From Streptomyces beigongshangae (GTDB taxonomy: Bacteria; Actinomycetota; Actinomycetes; Streptomycetales; Streptomycetaceae), in the NCBI RefSeq assembly GCF_019710745.1, contig NZ_JAHKJW010000032.1:27540-91539 (forward strand): a DNA stretch of 64,000 nucleotides. The letters run 5' to 3'. The position numbers and the translations under genes were made by a program. Of this stretch, positions 1-8,411 are shown piece after piece. A model generated the notes under the pieces. The model ran no database searches. It was not told the origin of the DNA and saw only the letters and a program-made list of their open reading frames with translations. Positions within the stretch are counted from its first letter, which is position 1, and every line of letters begins with the position of its first letter.

Positions 1-1543
1 CGGGCGCGGCGAGGGCGCCAACTTCGTCATCCGGCGGACGTACGAGGGGGAGATCCCGGGGTTCGGACGGGCCGACGCGCTGGCGCTCTTCCGGCGGCTG
101 CTGGTGGGTGAGCGGGGCGCGTACTGGACGTTCGTGGTCCATACCGGGGACCGCACGCTGGTCGGGGCGAGCCCCGAGGTGCACGTGCGGATGTCCGGCG
201 GGACCGTCGTGATGAACCCGATCAGCGGGACGTACCGCTATCCCGCCGCGGGGCCGACGCCCGAGGGCCTGCTGGACTTCCTCACCGACGGCAAGGAGAT
301 CGAGGAGCTCTCGATGGTCGTCGACGAGGAGCTCAAGATGATGTGCACGGTCGGCGACATGGGCGGGGTCGTGATCGGGCCGCGGCTCAGGGAGATGGCC
401 CATCTCGCGCACACCGAGTACGAGTTGCGGGGCAGGTCGTCGCTGGACGTGCGCGAGGTGCTGAAGGAGACCATGTTCGCGGCGACCGTCACCGGGTCGC
501 CGGTGCAGAACGCGTGCCGGGTGATCGAGCGGTACGAGCCCCGCGGCCGGGACGGGGCAGGACGCGGGTACTACGCGGGGGCCCTGGCCCTCGTCGGACG
601 CGACGCCGGCGGCGGGCAGACCCTGGACTCCCCCATCCTGATCCGGACCGCCGACATCGACGCGCGCGGACGGCTGCGCGTGCCGGTGGGCGCGACGCTC
701 GTCCGGGGTTCGGACCCGGCGGGCGAGGTCGCGGAGACCCACGCCAAGGCGGCGGGTGTGCTGGCCGCCCTCGGCGTACGCCCCGGCCGGCCGCGCGGGA
801 GCGGGGCGCGGGCGGACCTCGGCGACGACCCGCGGGTGCGGGCCGCGCTCGACGGACGGCGGGCCTCACTGGCGCCGTTCTGGCTGCGGATGCAGGAGCC
901 GCCGGCCGGACGGGCGGGCCACGCCCTCGTCGTGGACGGGGAGGACACCTTCACGGCGATGCTCGCGCACCTGCTGCGCTCGTCCGGCCTGGCGGTGACC
1001 GTGCGGCGGTACGACGAGGCGGGGCTGCGCGAGGCGGTCCGCGCGCACGAGGGTCCGCTGGTGCTGGGCCCCGGTCCGGGCGATCCGTCCGACCTGGCGG
1101 ACCCGCGGATGGCGTTCCTGCGGGGCCTCGCCGCGGAGGCGGTCCGCGGGCACCGGCACGGCGTCCTGGGCGTGTGCCTCGGCCATGAGCTGATCGCGGC
1201 GGAGCTGGGTCTGGGGACCGTGCGCAAGGAGGTCCCGTACCAGGGCGCCCAGACGGACATCGACTTCTTCGGGCGGACGGAGACCGTCGGCTTCTACAAC
1301 AGCTTCGTGGCGCGCTGCGACGACGGGGCCGCGCTCGAACTGGCGGCCCACGGCGTCGAGGTCGCCCGTGACGCGGCGGGCGAGGTGCACGCGCTGCGCG
1401 GGCCGGGCTTCGCGGGGGTGCAGTTCCATCCCGAGTCGGTGCTGACCCTGCGCGGCACGGACGTCGTGCGGGAGTTGCTGGAGCGGGTGCGCGCGGGGGC
1501 GGGCGCCGCCGGCACGTTCGCGGAGCGGCGGCCCGCCCGGTAG
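1..1543 (+). CDS. Anthranilate synthase / PhzE-type TrpE-TrpG fusion (5' partial)
   Basis: The reading frame is open from base 2, so the true start lies left of the window; 513 residues are visible. The N-terminal half is a chorismate-utilising (TrpE/PabB/PhzE) domain with the signature NPISGTYRYP, followed by VVDEELKMM. The C-terminal ~190 residues are a class I glutamine amidotransferase, with nucleophile Cys in GVCLGHE and the His/Glu pair in FHPES. Such fusions transfer ammonia from glutamine to chorismate, giving anthranilate, or 2-amino-2-desoxyisochorismate in PhzE-type enzymes. The NPISGTYRYP wording resembles PhzE more than free-standing TrpE, so the exact product is uncertain. The gene converges with the phosphofructokinase gene across a hairpin at 1587-1619. 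A separate trpD lies 30 kb away. Confidence 0.88.
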   Translation, partial: GRGEGANFVIRRTYEGEIPGFGRADALALFRRLLVGERGAYWTFVVHTGDRTLVGASPEVHVRMSGGTVVMNPISGTYRYPAAGPTPEGLLDFLTDGKEIEELSMVVDEELKMMCTVGDMGGVVIGPRLREMAHLAHTEYELRGRSSLDVREVLKETMFAATVTGSPVQNACRVIERYEPRGRDGAGRGYYAGALALVGRDAGGGQTLDSPILIRTADIDARGRLRVPVGATLVRGSDPAGEVAETHAKAAGVLAALGVRPGRPRGSGARADLGDDPRVRAALDGRRASLAPFWLRMQEPPAGRAGHALVVDGEDTFTAMLAHLLRSSGLAVTVRRYDEAGLREAVRAHEGPLVLGPGPGDPSDLADPRMAFLRGLAAEAVRGHRHGVLGVCLGHELIAAELGLGTVRKEVPYQGAQTDIDFFGRTETVGFYNSFVARCDDGAALELAAHGVEVARDAAGEVHALRGPGFAGVQFHPESVLTLRGTDVVRELLERVRAGAGAAGTFAERRPAR

Positions 1544-1586
1544 CCGGGGACACGGCCGGCGCACCGGGGCGCCGGGGTGCCGGGGT

Positions 1587-1619
1587 GCCGGCCGGGCTGG
1601 AGGTTTCAGCCCGGCCGGC
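1587..1619. terminator. Bidirectional hairpin terminator between convergent genes
   Basis: A perfect 13-bp inverted repeat (1587-1599 and 1607-1619, arm GCCGGCCGGGCTG) encloses a 7-base loop. It lies between the stop codons of two convergent genes, the expected place for a shared terminator. There is no U-tract, which is usual in high-GC actinomycetes. Confidence 0.7.
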
Positions 1620-1655
1620 GTTCGACGAGCACGGCCCTGGGGCGGGGAGGGGAAG

Positions 1656-2684
1656 TCAGCCGAAGAAGACGCCGACCTCCTCGTACAGGCGGGGGTCCAC
1701 CGTCTTCAGGCGGGCCGTCGCCTCCGCGATCGGGACGCGGACGATGTCCGTGCCCTGGAGCGCCACCATCTTGCCGAAGTCCCCGTCCCGCACGGCCTCG
1801 ATGGCGTGCAGGCCGAACCGCGTGGCCAGCCACCGGTCGAACGCGCTGGGGGTGCCGCCCCGCTGCACGTGCCCCAGGACGGTCGTGCGCGCCTCCTTCC
1901 CCGTGCGGCGCTCGATCTGCGCGGCCAGCCACTCCCCCACGCCCGACAGCCGTACGTGCCCGAAGGAGTCCAGCGAGCCGTCCTTCAGGACCATGTCCCC
2001 GTCCTTGGGCATCGCCCCCTCCGCGACGACCACGATCGGCGCGTACGAGGCCTTGAAGCGTGAGGTCACCCAGGCGCAGACCTGGTCGACGTCGAACCGC
2101 TGCTCGGGGATGAGGATGACGTTGGCGCCGCCGGCGAGGCCCGAGTGGAGCGCGATCCAGCCCGCATGACGGCCCATCACCTCGCAGACCAGTACCCGCA
2201 TGTGCGACTCGGCGGTGGTGTGCAGCCGGTCGATCGCCTCGGTCGCGATACCGACGGCCGTGTCGAAGCCGAAGGTGTAGTCGGTGGCGGACAGGTCGTT
2301 GTCGATGGTCTTCGGTACGCCGACGACGGGCACCGCGTACTCGTCGGTGAGGCGCGCCGCGACCCCCAGGGTGTCCTCGCCGCCGATCGCGATCAGGGCG
2401 TCGACCTCGCACTTGGCGAGATTCTCCTTGATCCGGCGGATGCCGTTCTCGGCCTTGAGGGGATTGGTGCGCGAGGAGCCGAGGATGGTGCCGCCGCGCG
2501 GCAGGATGCCGCGCACGGCGGGGATGTCGAGCCGGACGGTGTCGCCCTCCAGCGGACCCCTCCAGCCGTCCCGGAAGCCGGTGAAGTCATAGCCGTACTC
2601 CTGCACGCCCTTGCGGACGATGCCCCGGATGACGGCGTTGAGCCCGGGGCAGTCGCCGCCTCCGGTCAGTACTCCGACCCGCAT
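1656..2684 (-). CDS. pfkA: 6-phosphofructokinase, possibly pyrophosphate-dependent
   Basis: 342 residues, the usual length of actinobacterial PFK (PF00365). It phosphorylates fructose 6-phosphate at C1 in glycolysis. The N-terminus MRVGVLTGGGDCPGLN holds the nucleotide/PPi-binding glycines, and the catalytic motif is PKTIDND (residues 124-130). I chose the ATG at 2684 because GAAGGGA sits just upstream; an in-frame start 18 bases earlier lacks this. Residue 104 is Asp (GGED) and residue 125 is Lys, where ATP-type enzymes such as E. coli PfkA have Gly at both equivalent sites. Asp plus Lys is the pattern I associate with PPi-dependent actinobacterial enzymes, such as that of Amycolatopsis. The phosphoryl donor should therefore not be assumed to be ATP. 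Confidence 0.93.
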   Translation of the reverse strand: MRVGVLTGGGDCPGLNAVIRGIVRKGVQEYGYDFTGFRDGWRGPLEGDTVRLDIPAVRGILPRGGTILGSSRTNPLKAENGIRRIKENLAKCEVDALIAIGGEDTLGVAARLTDEYAVPVVGVPKTIDNDLSATDYTFGFDTAVGIATEAIDRLHTTAESHMRVLVCEVMGRHAGWIALHSGLAGGANVILIPEQRFDVDQVCAWVTSRFKASYAPIVVVAEGAMPKDGDMVLKDGSLDSFGHVRLSGVGEWLAAQIERRTGKEARTTVLGHVQRGGTPSAFDRWLATRFGLHAIEAVRDGDFGKMVALQGTDIVRVPIAEATARLKTVDPRLYEEVGVFFG

Positions 2685-2827
2685 GGAAAGTCCCTTCGCC
2701 ACGGTTGGCTGACGGAACTCACGCTAATAGTGATGCAGGTCACTCCAGGAGAGGGCGGAAGGTCAATTCCGGTGCAATCTGCGGGAGTTGATCACGTGCC
2801 ATCACTCGTTGGTGTGTATCGGTGGGT

Positions 2828-3505
2828 TTACGCGTCGTCGAGACCCCGCTCTATGGCATAGCGCACCAACTCCACGCGGTTGTGCAACTGGAGCTTGCCC
2901 AGGGTGTTCTGGACGTGGTTCTGGACGGTGCGGTGGGAGATGACGAGGCGCTCGGCGATCTGCTTGTAGCTCAGGCCCTTGGCCACCAGCCGGAGCACCT
3001 CGGTCTCGCGGTCGGTGAGCTGCGGGGCCCTGGGTTCGTCGGCGCCCGGGGCGGGCCCGGGGTCGGCGGCGAGCCTGCGGTACTCGCCGAGGACCAGACC
3101 CGCGAGGCCCGGGGTGAAGACGGGGTCGCCGACGGCCGTGCGGCGCACCGCGTCGATCAGCTCCTCCGTGGAGGCCGACTTCAGCAGGTAACCGGTCGCC
3201 CCCGATTTCACGGCCTCCAGGACGTCTGCGTGCTCGCCGCTCGCGGAGAGGACCAGGACGCGCAGGGCGGGGTCGAGGCCGACGAGTTCCTTGCAGACCC
3301 GCACCCCGGGCTTCTCGGGCAGGTTCAGGTCCAGCACCAGGACATCGGGCCCGGCGGCCCGGGCCCGGCGCACCGCCTGCTCCCCGTCGCCCGCGGTCGC
3401 GACCACGTCGAACCCGGACTCGGCCAGGTCGCGGGCGACCGCGTCCCGCCACATGGGGTGGTCGTCGACCACCATGACCCTGATCGGGTCCTGTCGCTCG
3501 CTCAT
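2828..3505 (-). CDS. macR: NarL/LuxR-type response regulator, MacR-like
   Basis: 225 residues. An N-terminal receiver domain has the acidic pair VDDH and phospho-acceptor Asp59 in VLDLNLP. A C-terminal LuxR-type helix-turn-helix follows, with LTDRETEVLRLVAKGLSYKQIAERL and SHRTVQNHV. The start ATG overlaps the kinase stop codon by four bases (ATGA), so the two genes are translationally coupled. From memory, the position next to pfkA and the acyltransferase matches SCO2120/SCO2121, the MacRS pair reported to control morphogenic membrane-protein genes in S. coelicolor. The symbol rests on that synteny and on the domain types, not on a search. Confidence 0.88.
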   Translation of the reverse strand: MSERQDPIRVMVVDDHPMWRDAVARDLAESGFDVVATAGDGEQAVRRARAAGPDVLVLDLNLPEKPGVRVCKELVGLDPALRVLVLSASGEHADVLEAVKSGATGYLLKSASTEELIDAVRRTAVGDPVFTPGLAGLVLGEYRRLAADPGPAPGADEPRAPQLTDRETEVLRLVAKGLSYKQIAERLVISHRTVQNHVQNTLGKLQLHNRVELVRYAIERGLDDA

Positions 3506-4806
3506 GCCTTCTCCGCCTTCCCCCGCCTGCCCCCGGGCCCTCTGCGGGCCTTCGGGTCCCTTGCGCCCCCGGTCGTGTTCCCCGGCGCGTCCTCCGGTGC
3601 GTCCTTCGGTACCTTCAGTTCGACCTCCGTGCCCTGGCCCGGCACCGAGATCAGCTCGGCGGTGCCCCCGATCTCGCGCAGCCTGCCCCGGATCGACAGG
3701 GCGACGCCCAGGCGCCCCTCCCCCTCCGCCTGGGCGAGCCGCCCCCCGGGGATGCCGGGGCCGTCGTCGCGCACGGTCACGATCACCTCGTCCGGCTCGT
3801 CCTCGACCAGGATCCACGCGCGCGCGTCCGCGCCCGCGTGCCGGTGGACGTTGTCCAGCGCGGCGCCCACGGCGGCGGCCAGTTCCCCCGCCGCCCCGGC
3901 CGCGAGCAGCACCGGCGTCCCCGGCCCGGAGTACGTCACCTTCGCGCCGGCGTACGGGGCGAGCAGCGGGCGCAGGTCGCGCGGGGCCGGGTCGTCCCGC
4001 GGGTCGGGCTCGTCCACCGCGCGCACGACGGCGCCCTCGGCCCTGTCCTCCGACACCCGTGAGACGGGTACGAGCCCCTCGGAGACCAGGGTGCGCAGCG
4101 CGATCTCCTGCTCGCCGGCGAGGCGGCCCAGTTCCGCGGCCTCCCCGCCGATCGCGGAACCGCGCCGCTGCACCATGGCGAGCACCTGGAGGACGCCGTC
4201 GTGGATGTCACGGGCCAGCCGCACCCGCTCCCGCGTCGCCGCCTCTATCTCCAGGGCGCGGGCCAGGGTGCGTTCGGAGGCGCGGGCGACCTCGACCACG
4301 TACCCGATGGCGATGGAGGCGACCCACACGAGCAGCACGTCGTGGAAGGTGTCCTGGTCGACCGTGCCGCGCTGCACGACGTTCGCGACGCCGACGAGCG
4401 CCGAGGCGAAGGCCGCCCAGCGCCAGCCGCCCTTGACGGCGAACGCCAGAACGGAACCCGCCGTCCATATGGAGGGGAGGGTCGGGCCGTCCGCGGCGAT
4501 GCGGTCGTGGGCGTCCGCGACCGGGGTGAGCAGGATGCCGGTGAGGGCGATGGTCAGGTCGGCTGCGAGGAAGGGCTTGGTGCAGCTCGCCGCGCTCGCC
4601 ACCCTGGGCAGGGTCGCGAAGGTCCAGGCGAAGAGCACCACGTAGAACCCGGCGGCCACCTCGGGGCGGATGAACTCGTCGCGGTGGGCGGCGAAGAGGC
4701 CGATCGCGTACAACAGCGTCAGGACGCGGTACGCGGTGAGCGCGCGCCACAGCGGCTGCTCGACCGACATCCTCATGACTCTCTCGCGCTTGGCCATGTC
4801 CCCCAC
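3502..4806 (-). CDS. macS: MacS-like sensor histidine kinase
   Basis: 434 residues from a GTG at 4806; an ATG three codons in (4797) is equally possible, as neither has a strong ribosome site. The N-terminal ~160 residues are hydrophobic, with about five predicted membrane segments and no large extracellular domain. A HisKA_3 dimerisation domain follows with phospho-acceptor motif ARDIHDGVLQ, then an HATPase_c domain (DNVHRHAG, DDGPGIPGG). The C-terminal tail is basic and Gly/Lys-rich. It is the cognate kinase of the coupled regulator downstream. The signal is unknown; the membrane-embedded sensor suggests something perceived in or at the membrane. Confidence 0.88.
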   Translation of the reverse strand: MGDMAKRERVMRMSVEQPLWRALTAYRVLTLLYAIGLFAAHRDEFIRPEVAAGFYVVLFAWTFATLPRVASAASCTKPFLAADLTIALTGILLTPVADAHDRIAADGPTLPSIWTAGSVLAFAVKGGWRWAAFASALVGVANVVQRGTVDQDTFHDVLLVWVASIAIGYVVEVARASERTLARALEIEAATRERVRLARDIHDGVLQVLAMVQRRGSAIGGEAAELGRLAGEQEIALRTLVSEGLVPVSRVSEDRAEGAVVRAVDEPDPRDDPAPRDLRPLLAPYAGAKVTYSGPGTPVLLAAGAAGELAAAVGAALDNVHRHAGADARAWILVEDEPDEVIVTVRDDGPGIPGGRLAQAEGEGRLGVALSIRGRLREIGGTAELISVPGQGTEVELKVPKDAPEDAPGNTTGGARDPKARRGPGGRRGKAEKA

Positions 4807-4830
4807 TACCCCATCCCCCGGCGGCCGCGT

Positions 4831-5718
4831 CTAGGAGCCGGTCCGCTCCCTCTCGGTCCGCTGTCCGCCGAACCGTTCCCCCTCGGCCGGCCGGTGTGCG
4901 CGGCCGGTCCCCTCCGGGGCGTCCGTACCGGCCTGCCCGGCGCCCCCGCGGTCCGGTTCTGCTTCACTCCGGTCCTGCCCGGCTTCCTTCTGCGCTTCTT
5001 TCTGGGCTTCCTTCTGCGCCTGCTTCTGTGCCTTCGCCGCGTCCGCGATCTGCCGCTTGGCGGTCGTCGCGTAGATGTCGACGTACTCCTGTCCGGAGAG
5101 CTTCATGATCTCGTACATGACCTCGTCGGTCACCGCCCGCAGGACGAAACGGTCCTGCTCCATGCCCTCGTAGCGGCTGAAGTCCAGCGGTCTGCCGATG
5201 CGGATGCCCGGACGCATGAGCTTGGGCATCACCTTGCCGGGCGGCTGGATCTTCTCGGTGTCGATCATGGCCACCGGGACGACCGGCGCTCCGGTGGCCA
5301 GCGCCACGCGCGCGAGACCGCCGGGCCTGCCCCGGTAGAGGCGCCCGTCCGGCGAGCGCGTGCCCTCCGGGTAGATGCCGAACAGCTGTCCGCGCTCCAG
5401 GACGTCGACACCGCTCCTGATCGCCGCCTCGCCCGCGCCGCGCGCTCCGGAGCGGTCCACGGGCAGCTGGCCGACGCCCTTGAAGAAGGCGGCCGTCATC
5501 CGGCCCTTGATCCCGGGTGTGGTGAAGTACTCGGCCTTGGCGATGAAGGTGACCTTGCGGTCGAGGACCGCCGGCAGGAAGAACGAGTCCGAGAACGACA
5601 GGTGGTTGCTCGCCAGGATGGCCGGGCCCTCGGCGGGAACGTTCTCAATGCCTTCCACCCAGGGCCTGAAAGCGAGTTTCAGGGGCCCTCCGACGGAAAA
5701 CTTCATCGCGCCGTACAT
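4831..5718 (-). CDS. 1-acyl-sn-glycerol-3-phosphate acyltransferase (PlsC family)
   Basis: 295 residues. The acyltransferase motif I is NHLSFSD (H-x4-D) and motif III is YPEGTRSPDG, both diagnostic of PlsC-type enzymes that acylate lysophosphatidic acid in phospholipid synthesis at the inner membrane. AGGAGG lies about 10 bases upstream of the ATG at 5718; a GTG directly before it (5721) is an equally good start. The last ~70 residues are an unusual hydrophilic tail with near-repeats of KEAQ (coded near 4970-5040), then a Glu/Gly/Arg-rich stretch. It is read toward macS, with a short gap, and may be co-transcribed. Confidence 0.85.
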   Translation of the reverse strand: MYGAMKFSVGGPLKLAFRPWVEGIENVPAEGPAILASNHLSFSDSFFLPAVLDRKVTFIAKAEYFTTPGIKGRMTAAFFKGVGQLPVDRSGARGAGEAAIRSGVDVLERGQLFGIYPEGTRSPDGRLYRGRPGGLARVALATGAPVVPVAMIDTEKIQPPGKVMPKLMRPGIRIGRPLDFSRYEGMEQDRFVLRAVTDEVMYEIMKLSGQEYVDIYATTAKRQIADAAKAQKQAQKEAQKEAQKEAGQDRSEAEPDRGGAGQAGTDAPEGTGRAHRPAEGERFGGQRTERERTGS

Positions 5719-5878
5719 CACCCGTGTGCCTCCTGTGTCTGTCGAGCAGACCTTAACCCGGTGCACCGCCGATGGGCCCGACGGCCCTGGTCGGTGTCAG
5801 TGCCGTCGCGTACGGTGAAGTACGCCTCGAAGCTTCGGGGCAGCGTCGCGTCGTCCCTGAACGAACAGGAGACCGAAG

Positions 5879-6688
5879 GTGCCGGTCCTTCCCGGAGCTG
5901 AGCCGTTCCACCACGAGGGCGGAGAGGTCGGGGTCCTCCTCTGCCACGGTTTCACCGGTTCCCCGCAGTCGCTGCGCCCCTGGGCCGAGTACCTCGCCGG
6001 ACGCGGTCTGACCGTCTCGCTGCCGCTGCTGCCCGGGCACGGCACACGCTGGGAGGACATGCAGCTCACCGGCTGGCAGGACTGGTACGCGGAGGTGGAC
6101 CGCGAGCTGCGCGCCCTGCGCGAGCGCTGCTCCCGGGTCTTCGTGTTCGGCCTCTCCATGGGCGGCGCGCTCACCCTGCGGCTCGCCGCGAAGCACGGGG
6201 ACGACATCAGCGGCATCGTGGTGGTCAACCCGGCGAACAAGGTGCACGGCCTGGCCGCGTACGCCCTGCCGGTGGTCCGCCACTTCGTCAAAACGGTGAA
6301 GGGCATCACCAGCGACATCGCCAAGGAGGGCGGTGTGGAGATCGGCTACGACCGGGTGCCCCTGCACGCCGCGCACTCGATGCGCACCTTCTACCGGCTG
6401 CTCGACGGCGAACTGCCGCAGGTGACGCAGCCGGTGCTGCTCCTGCGCAGCCCGCGGGACCATGTGGTGGCGCCCGTGGACTCGGCCCGCATCCTCGGCC
6501 GGGTGTCGTCCGTGGACGTCACGGAGATACTTCTGGAACAGAGCTACCACGTCGCGACGTTGGACCACGACGCGGACCGGATCTTCGAGGAGAGCTTCGC
6601 CTTCGTCTCCCGGCTCGCACCCGGTGCCGGCAAGGAGGCCGGCGCGGGTCAGGCGAGTCAGCAGGAAGGGACGGCCACTGGTGGCTGA
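5879..6688 (+). CDS. Alpha/beta hydrolase, carboxylesterase/monoacylglycerol lipase type
   Basis: 269 residues starting at a GTG with CAGGAG upstream. The fold is recognisable from the oxyanion HGFTGSP motif (residues 23-29), the nucleophile elbow GLSMGG with Ser93, the acid Asp194 in SPRDHVVAP and the base His224 in SYHVATLD. This matches the small thermophilic carboxylesterase (Est30/YvaK) group, which hydrolyses short- to medium-chain esters; the natural substrate is unknown. The divergent neighbour is a PlsC acyltransferase, so a lipid-related role is plausible. Its stop codon overlaps the start of the next gene by 8 bases. Confidence 0.83.
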   Translation: MPVLPGAEPFHHEGGEVGVLLCHGFTGSPQSLRPWAEYLAGRGLTVSLPLLPGHGTRWEDMQLTGWQDWYAEVDRELRALRERCSRVFVFGLSMGGALTLRLAAKHGDDISGIVVVNPANKVHGLAAYALPVVRHFVKTVKGITSDIAKEGGVEIGYDRVPLHAAHSMRTFYRLLDGELPQVTQPVLLLRSPRDHVVAPVDSARILGRVSSVDVTEILLEQSYHVATLDHDADRIFEESFAFVSRLAPGAGKEAGAGQASQQEGTATGG

Positions 6689-7439
6689 GCACGACGCGGA
6701 CCGCGAGCCCGACGAGAAGGACGCACCGCCCGGCGGGGAACAGGGCCCCTCGTTCGACGAGACGGCGGCGTGGGAGGCCATCGTGGCGGGGTACGGCGAG
6801 GAACCGCCGGACCCGCCCGGCGCCAAGCCGTTCAAGTCGGTGGAGGACCTGGCGCTCCTGGAGCCCGAGACGAACGACTCCGGCGGGCCGGGCGGCTCCG
6901 ATCCGGGGAGCGCCGCGACGCCCAAGGGCGCCAAGGACCGCAAGGGCGGTACGGACACCGCGGACGCCACGGACACGGCGGACACCACGGACATCTCGGC
7001 GTCCGAGACCCCGGAGACACCGGGGGCGCAGGACGGGCCCGGCGCCGGGAGGCCGCTCGGCAGTTCGGTCGCGTTCGCGCCCGGCGTCGCCGGTCCGCGC
7101 GACTACTCGCTGTCCGATCCGGCCGGGGAGCACGCCGCGAAGGACTCCGGGGCCGGGAACGCCGGTGACGACGAGGACGACGAGGACGACGAGGGGCACT
7201 TCGTGCCGCCCGAGCCGCCCCCGCTGCCCGCCGCGGACGTGACGGCCAAGTTCGCCTGGCTGGCCGTGATCGGCGGCCCCGTGCTGCTGCTCCTCGCGGT
7301 CCTGCTCGGCTGGCAGATGACATGGTGGCTCGCCACGCTCGGCATCGGGGGCTTCCTCGGCGGTTTCGCCACGCTGGTGGGGCGGATGCGCGGCGACGAC
7401 GAGGACGAGGAGGACCCGGGGCGGGGCGCGGTGGTCTGA
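6681..7439 (+). CDS. Acidic membrane-anchored protein of unknown function
   Basis: 252 residues from a GTG at 6681, preceded by GGAAGGG; the start overlaps the esterase stop, indicating coupling. The first ~180 residues are strongly acidic, Pro/Gly-rich and probably disordered, with a short Asp/Thr repeat (DTADATDTADTTD) and an Asp/Glu run just before the membrane part. Two adjacent hydrophobic segments near the C-terminus (about residues 190-235) form a hairpin, and the end is again acidic. No family is recognised. A cytoplasmic disordered domain tethered to the membrane is the most that can be inferred. Confidence 0.7.
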   Translation: MAEHDADREPDEKDAPPGGEQGPSFDETAAWEAIVAGYGEEPPDPPGAKPFKSVEDLALLEPETNDSGGPGGSDPGSAATPKGAKDRKGGTDTADATDTADTTDISASETPETPGAQDGPGAGRPLGSSVAFAPGVAGPRDYSLSDPAGEHAAKDSGAGNAGDDEDDEDDEGHFVPPEPPPLPAADVTAKFAWLAVIGGPVLLLLAVLLGWQMTWWLATLGIGGFLGGFATLVGRMRGDDEDEEDPGRGAVV

Positions 7440-7487
7440 TCCCGCCCCGCCTGTGCCCGCGCGGGCGCGCGGGGTCAGGCGGGATCA
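7436..7487. terminator. Inverted repeat spanning convergent stop codons
   Basis: TGATCCCGCC at 7436-7445 and GGCGGGATCA at 7478-7487 are perfect complements and enclose a GC-rich inner stem. The hairpin includes the stop codons of both convergent genes and probably ends transcription both ways. Confidence 0.55.
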
Positions 7488-8249
7488 GGCGGCCGGGATC
7501 CTGAGGGCGGCCAGCACCGGGAGGTGGTCCGTGGCCGCCCTCAGGTCCGCCTCGCTCACCCCGGGGTGGCCGAGGGGCACGCCGCAGCCCAGGACCTCCA
7601 CGCCCTCCGTGGCGAAGAGCGCGTCGATGCGCTGGTGGGGGCGGTCCGGCGTCGAGGTGTACTCGCCGCCCCAGGGGGCGACCGCCCAGCCGTCCTGGAA
7701 CTCCGTCGCCAGGCGCTTGAACGTGGGGCCGCCCGGGCGCTCGTTGAGGTCGCCGCCCACGACGGCGTACGGGGCGTCCAGCGCGACGAGATGGTCCACG
7801 AGCAGGTCGCCCTGCCGTCCGCGCTCGTCCTTCTGGAGCGAGAGGTGGCAGCTCAGTACGCCGAGGCGGGCGCCCCCGAACCGGACGACCGCGGTCGCGA
7901 AACCGCGTCGGTGCAGGCCCGGGGTGAGGGGGAGCAGTACGTCCTCGGTGCGCTCGACCGTGGCCCGCAGGGAGCACAGGAGGGCGGGGCCGGAGGCCGT
8001 GGCCCCGCCGGTCAGGAGGACCTGGCCCGAGGCGGCCGCCAGCCTCGCCAGCTTCTTGCGCCAGCGGAAGAAGCGGGGGGCTTCCTGGAGCAGGACGAGA
8101 TCCGGTGCGCAGGCGGTGATCACGCGGGCCAGTGCGGTGGTGTCGTCCCGCAGGGAGCGGATGTTGTAACTGAGGACGCGGATGACGGCGGACCCGTCCT
8201 CCTCGGTCCGGGAGACGGGCAGCGGGCGGATTGTCGGGCTGGCTGACAT
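7485..8249 (-). CDS. Endonuclease/exonuclease/phosphatase (EEP) family protein
   Basis: 254 residues from the ATG at 8249; a TTG three codons earlier is possible. The EEP fold motifs are in order: LSYNIRSLRDD, LLQEAPRF, LSCHLSLQ, VVGGDLNERPG and ATDHLPVLAAL. These give the metal-binding and catalytic Asn, Glu, Asp/Asn and His of the DNase I / exonuclease III / inositol-phosphatase superfamily. There is no signal peptide, so it should be cytoplasmic. The substrate (nucleic acid, phosphoinositide or sugar phosphate) cannot be told from sequence. It may follow glucokinase in the same leftward transcript, although a palindromic repeat lies between them. Confidence 0.78.
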   Translation of the reverse strand: MSASPTIRPLPVSRTEEDGSAVIRVLSYNIRSLRDDTTALARVITACAPDLVLLQEAPRFFRWRKKLARLAAASGQVLLTGGATASGPALLCSLRATVERTEDVLLPLTPGLHRRGFATAVVRFGGARLGVLSCHLSLQKDERGRQGDLLVDHLVALDAPYAVVGGDLNERPGGPTFKRLATEFQDGWAVAPWGGEYTSTPDRPHQRIDALFATEGVEVLGCGVPLGHPGVSEADLRAATDHLPVLAALRIPAA

Positions 8250-8313
8250 GCGGATCAAGATAGCGGCCGAGGGGGGACGGGCCGTTCGTTCACCGCGGCC
8301 CGGTGGCGGCTTC

Positions 8314-8373
8314 TCGCGCAGTTCCCCGCACCCCTGAAGAGGCGTCCCTCCAAGGGCGCGGGGAACTGCGCGC
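8314..8373. repeat. Dispersed palindromic repeat, copy 1
   Basis: CGCGCAGTTCCCCGC (8315-8329) pairs perfectly with GCGGGGAACTGCGCG (8358-8372). This is a member of the window-wide family with core GCGCGGGGAACTGCGCGA. It lies 3' of the glucokinase gene and could act as its terminator. Confidence 0.75.
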
Positions 8374-8411
8374 TCGGCCCCCGCCGGGCCGCAGGTGGTG
8401 GGTGGCCGTCG

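Noticed and set aside
4700..5800. MacR operator (TGAGTAC inverted repeat) near macRS
   Set aside because: I looked for TGAGTAC, two bases, GTACTCA around the locus and found no match.
7140..7200. Asp-codon run as a regulatory repeat
   Set aside because: It lies inside the acidic membrane protein gene and is explained by its Asp/Glu-rich sequence.
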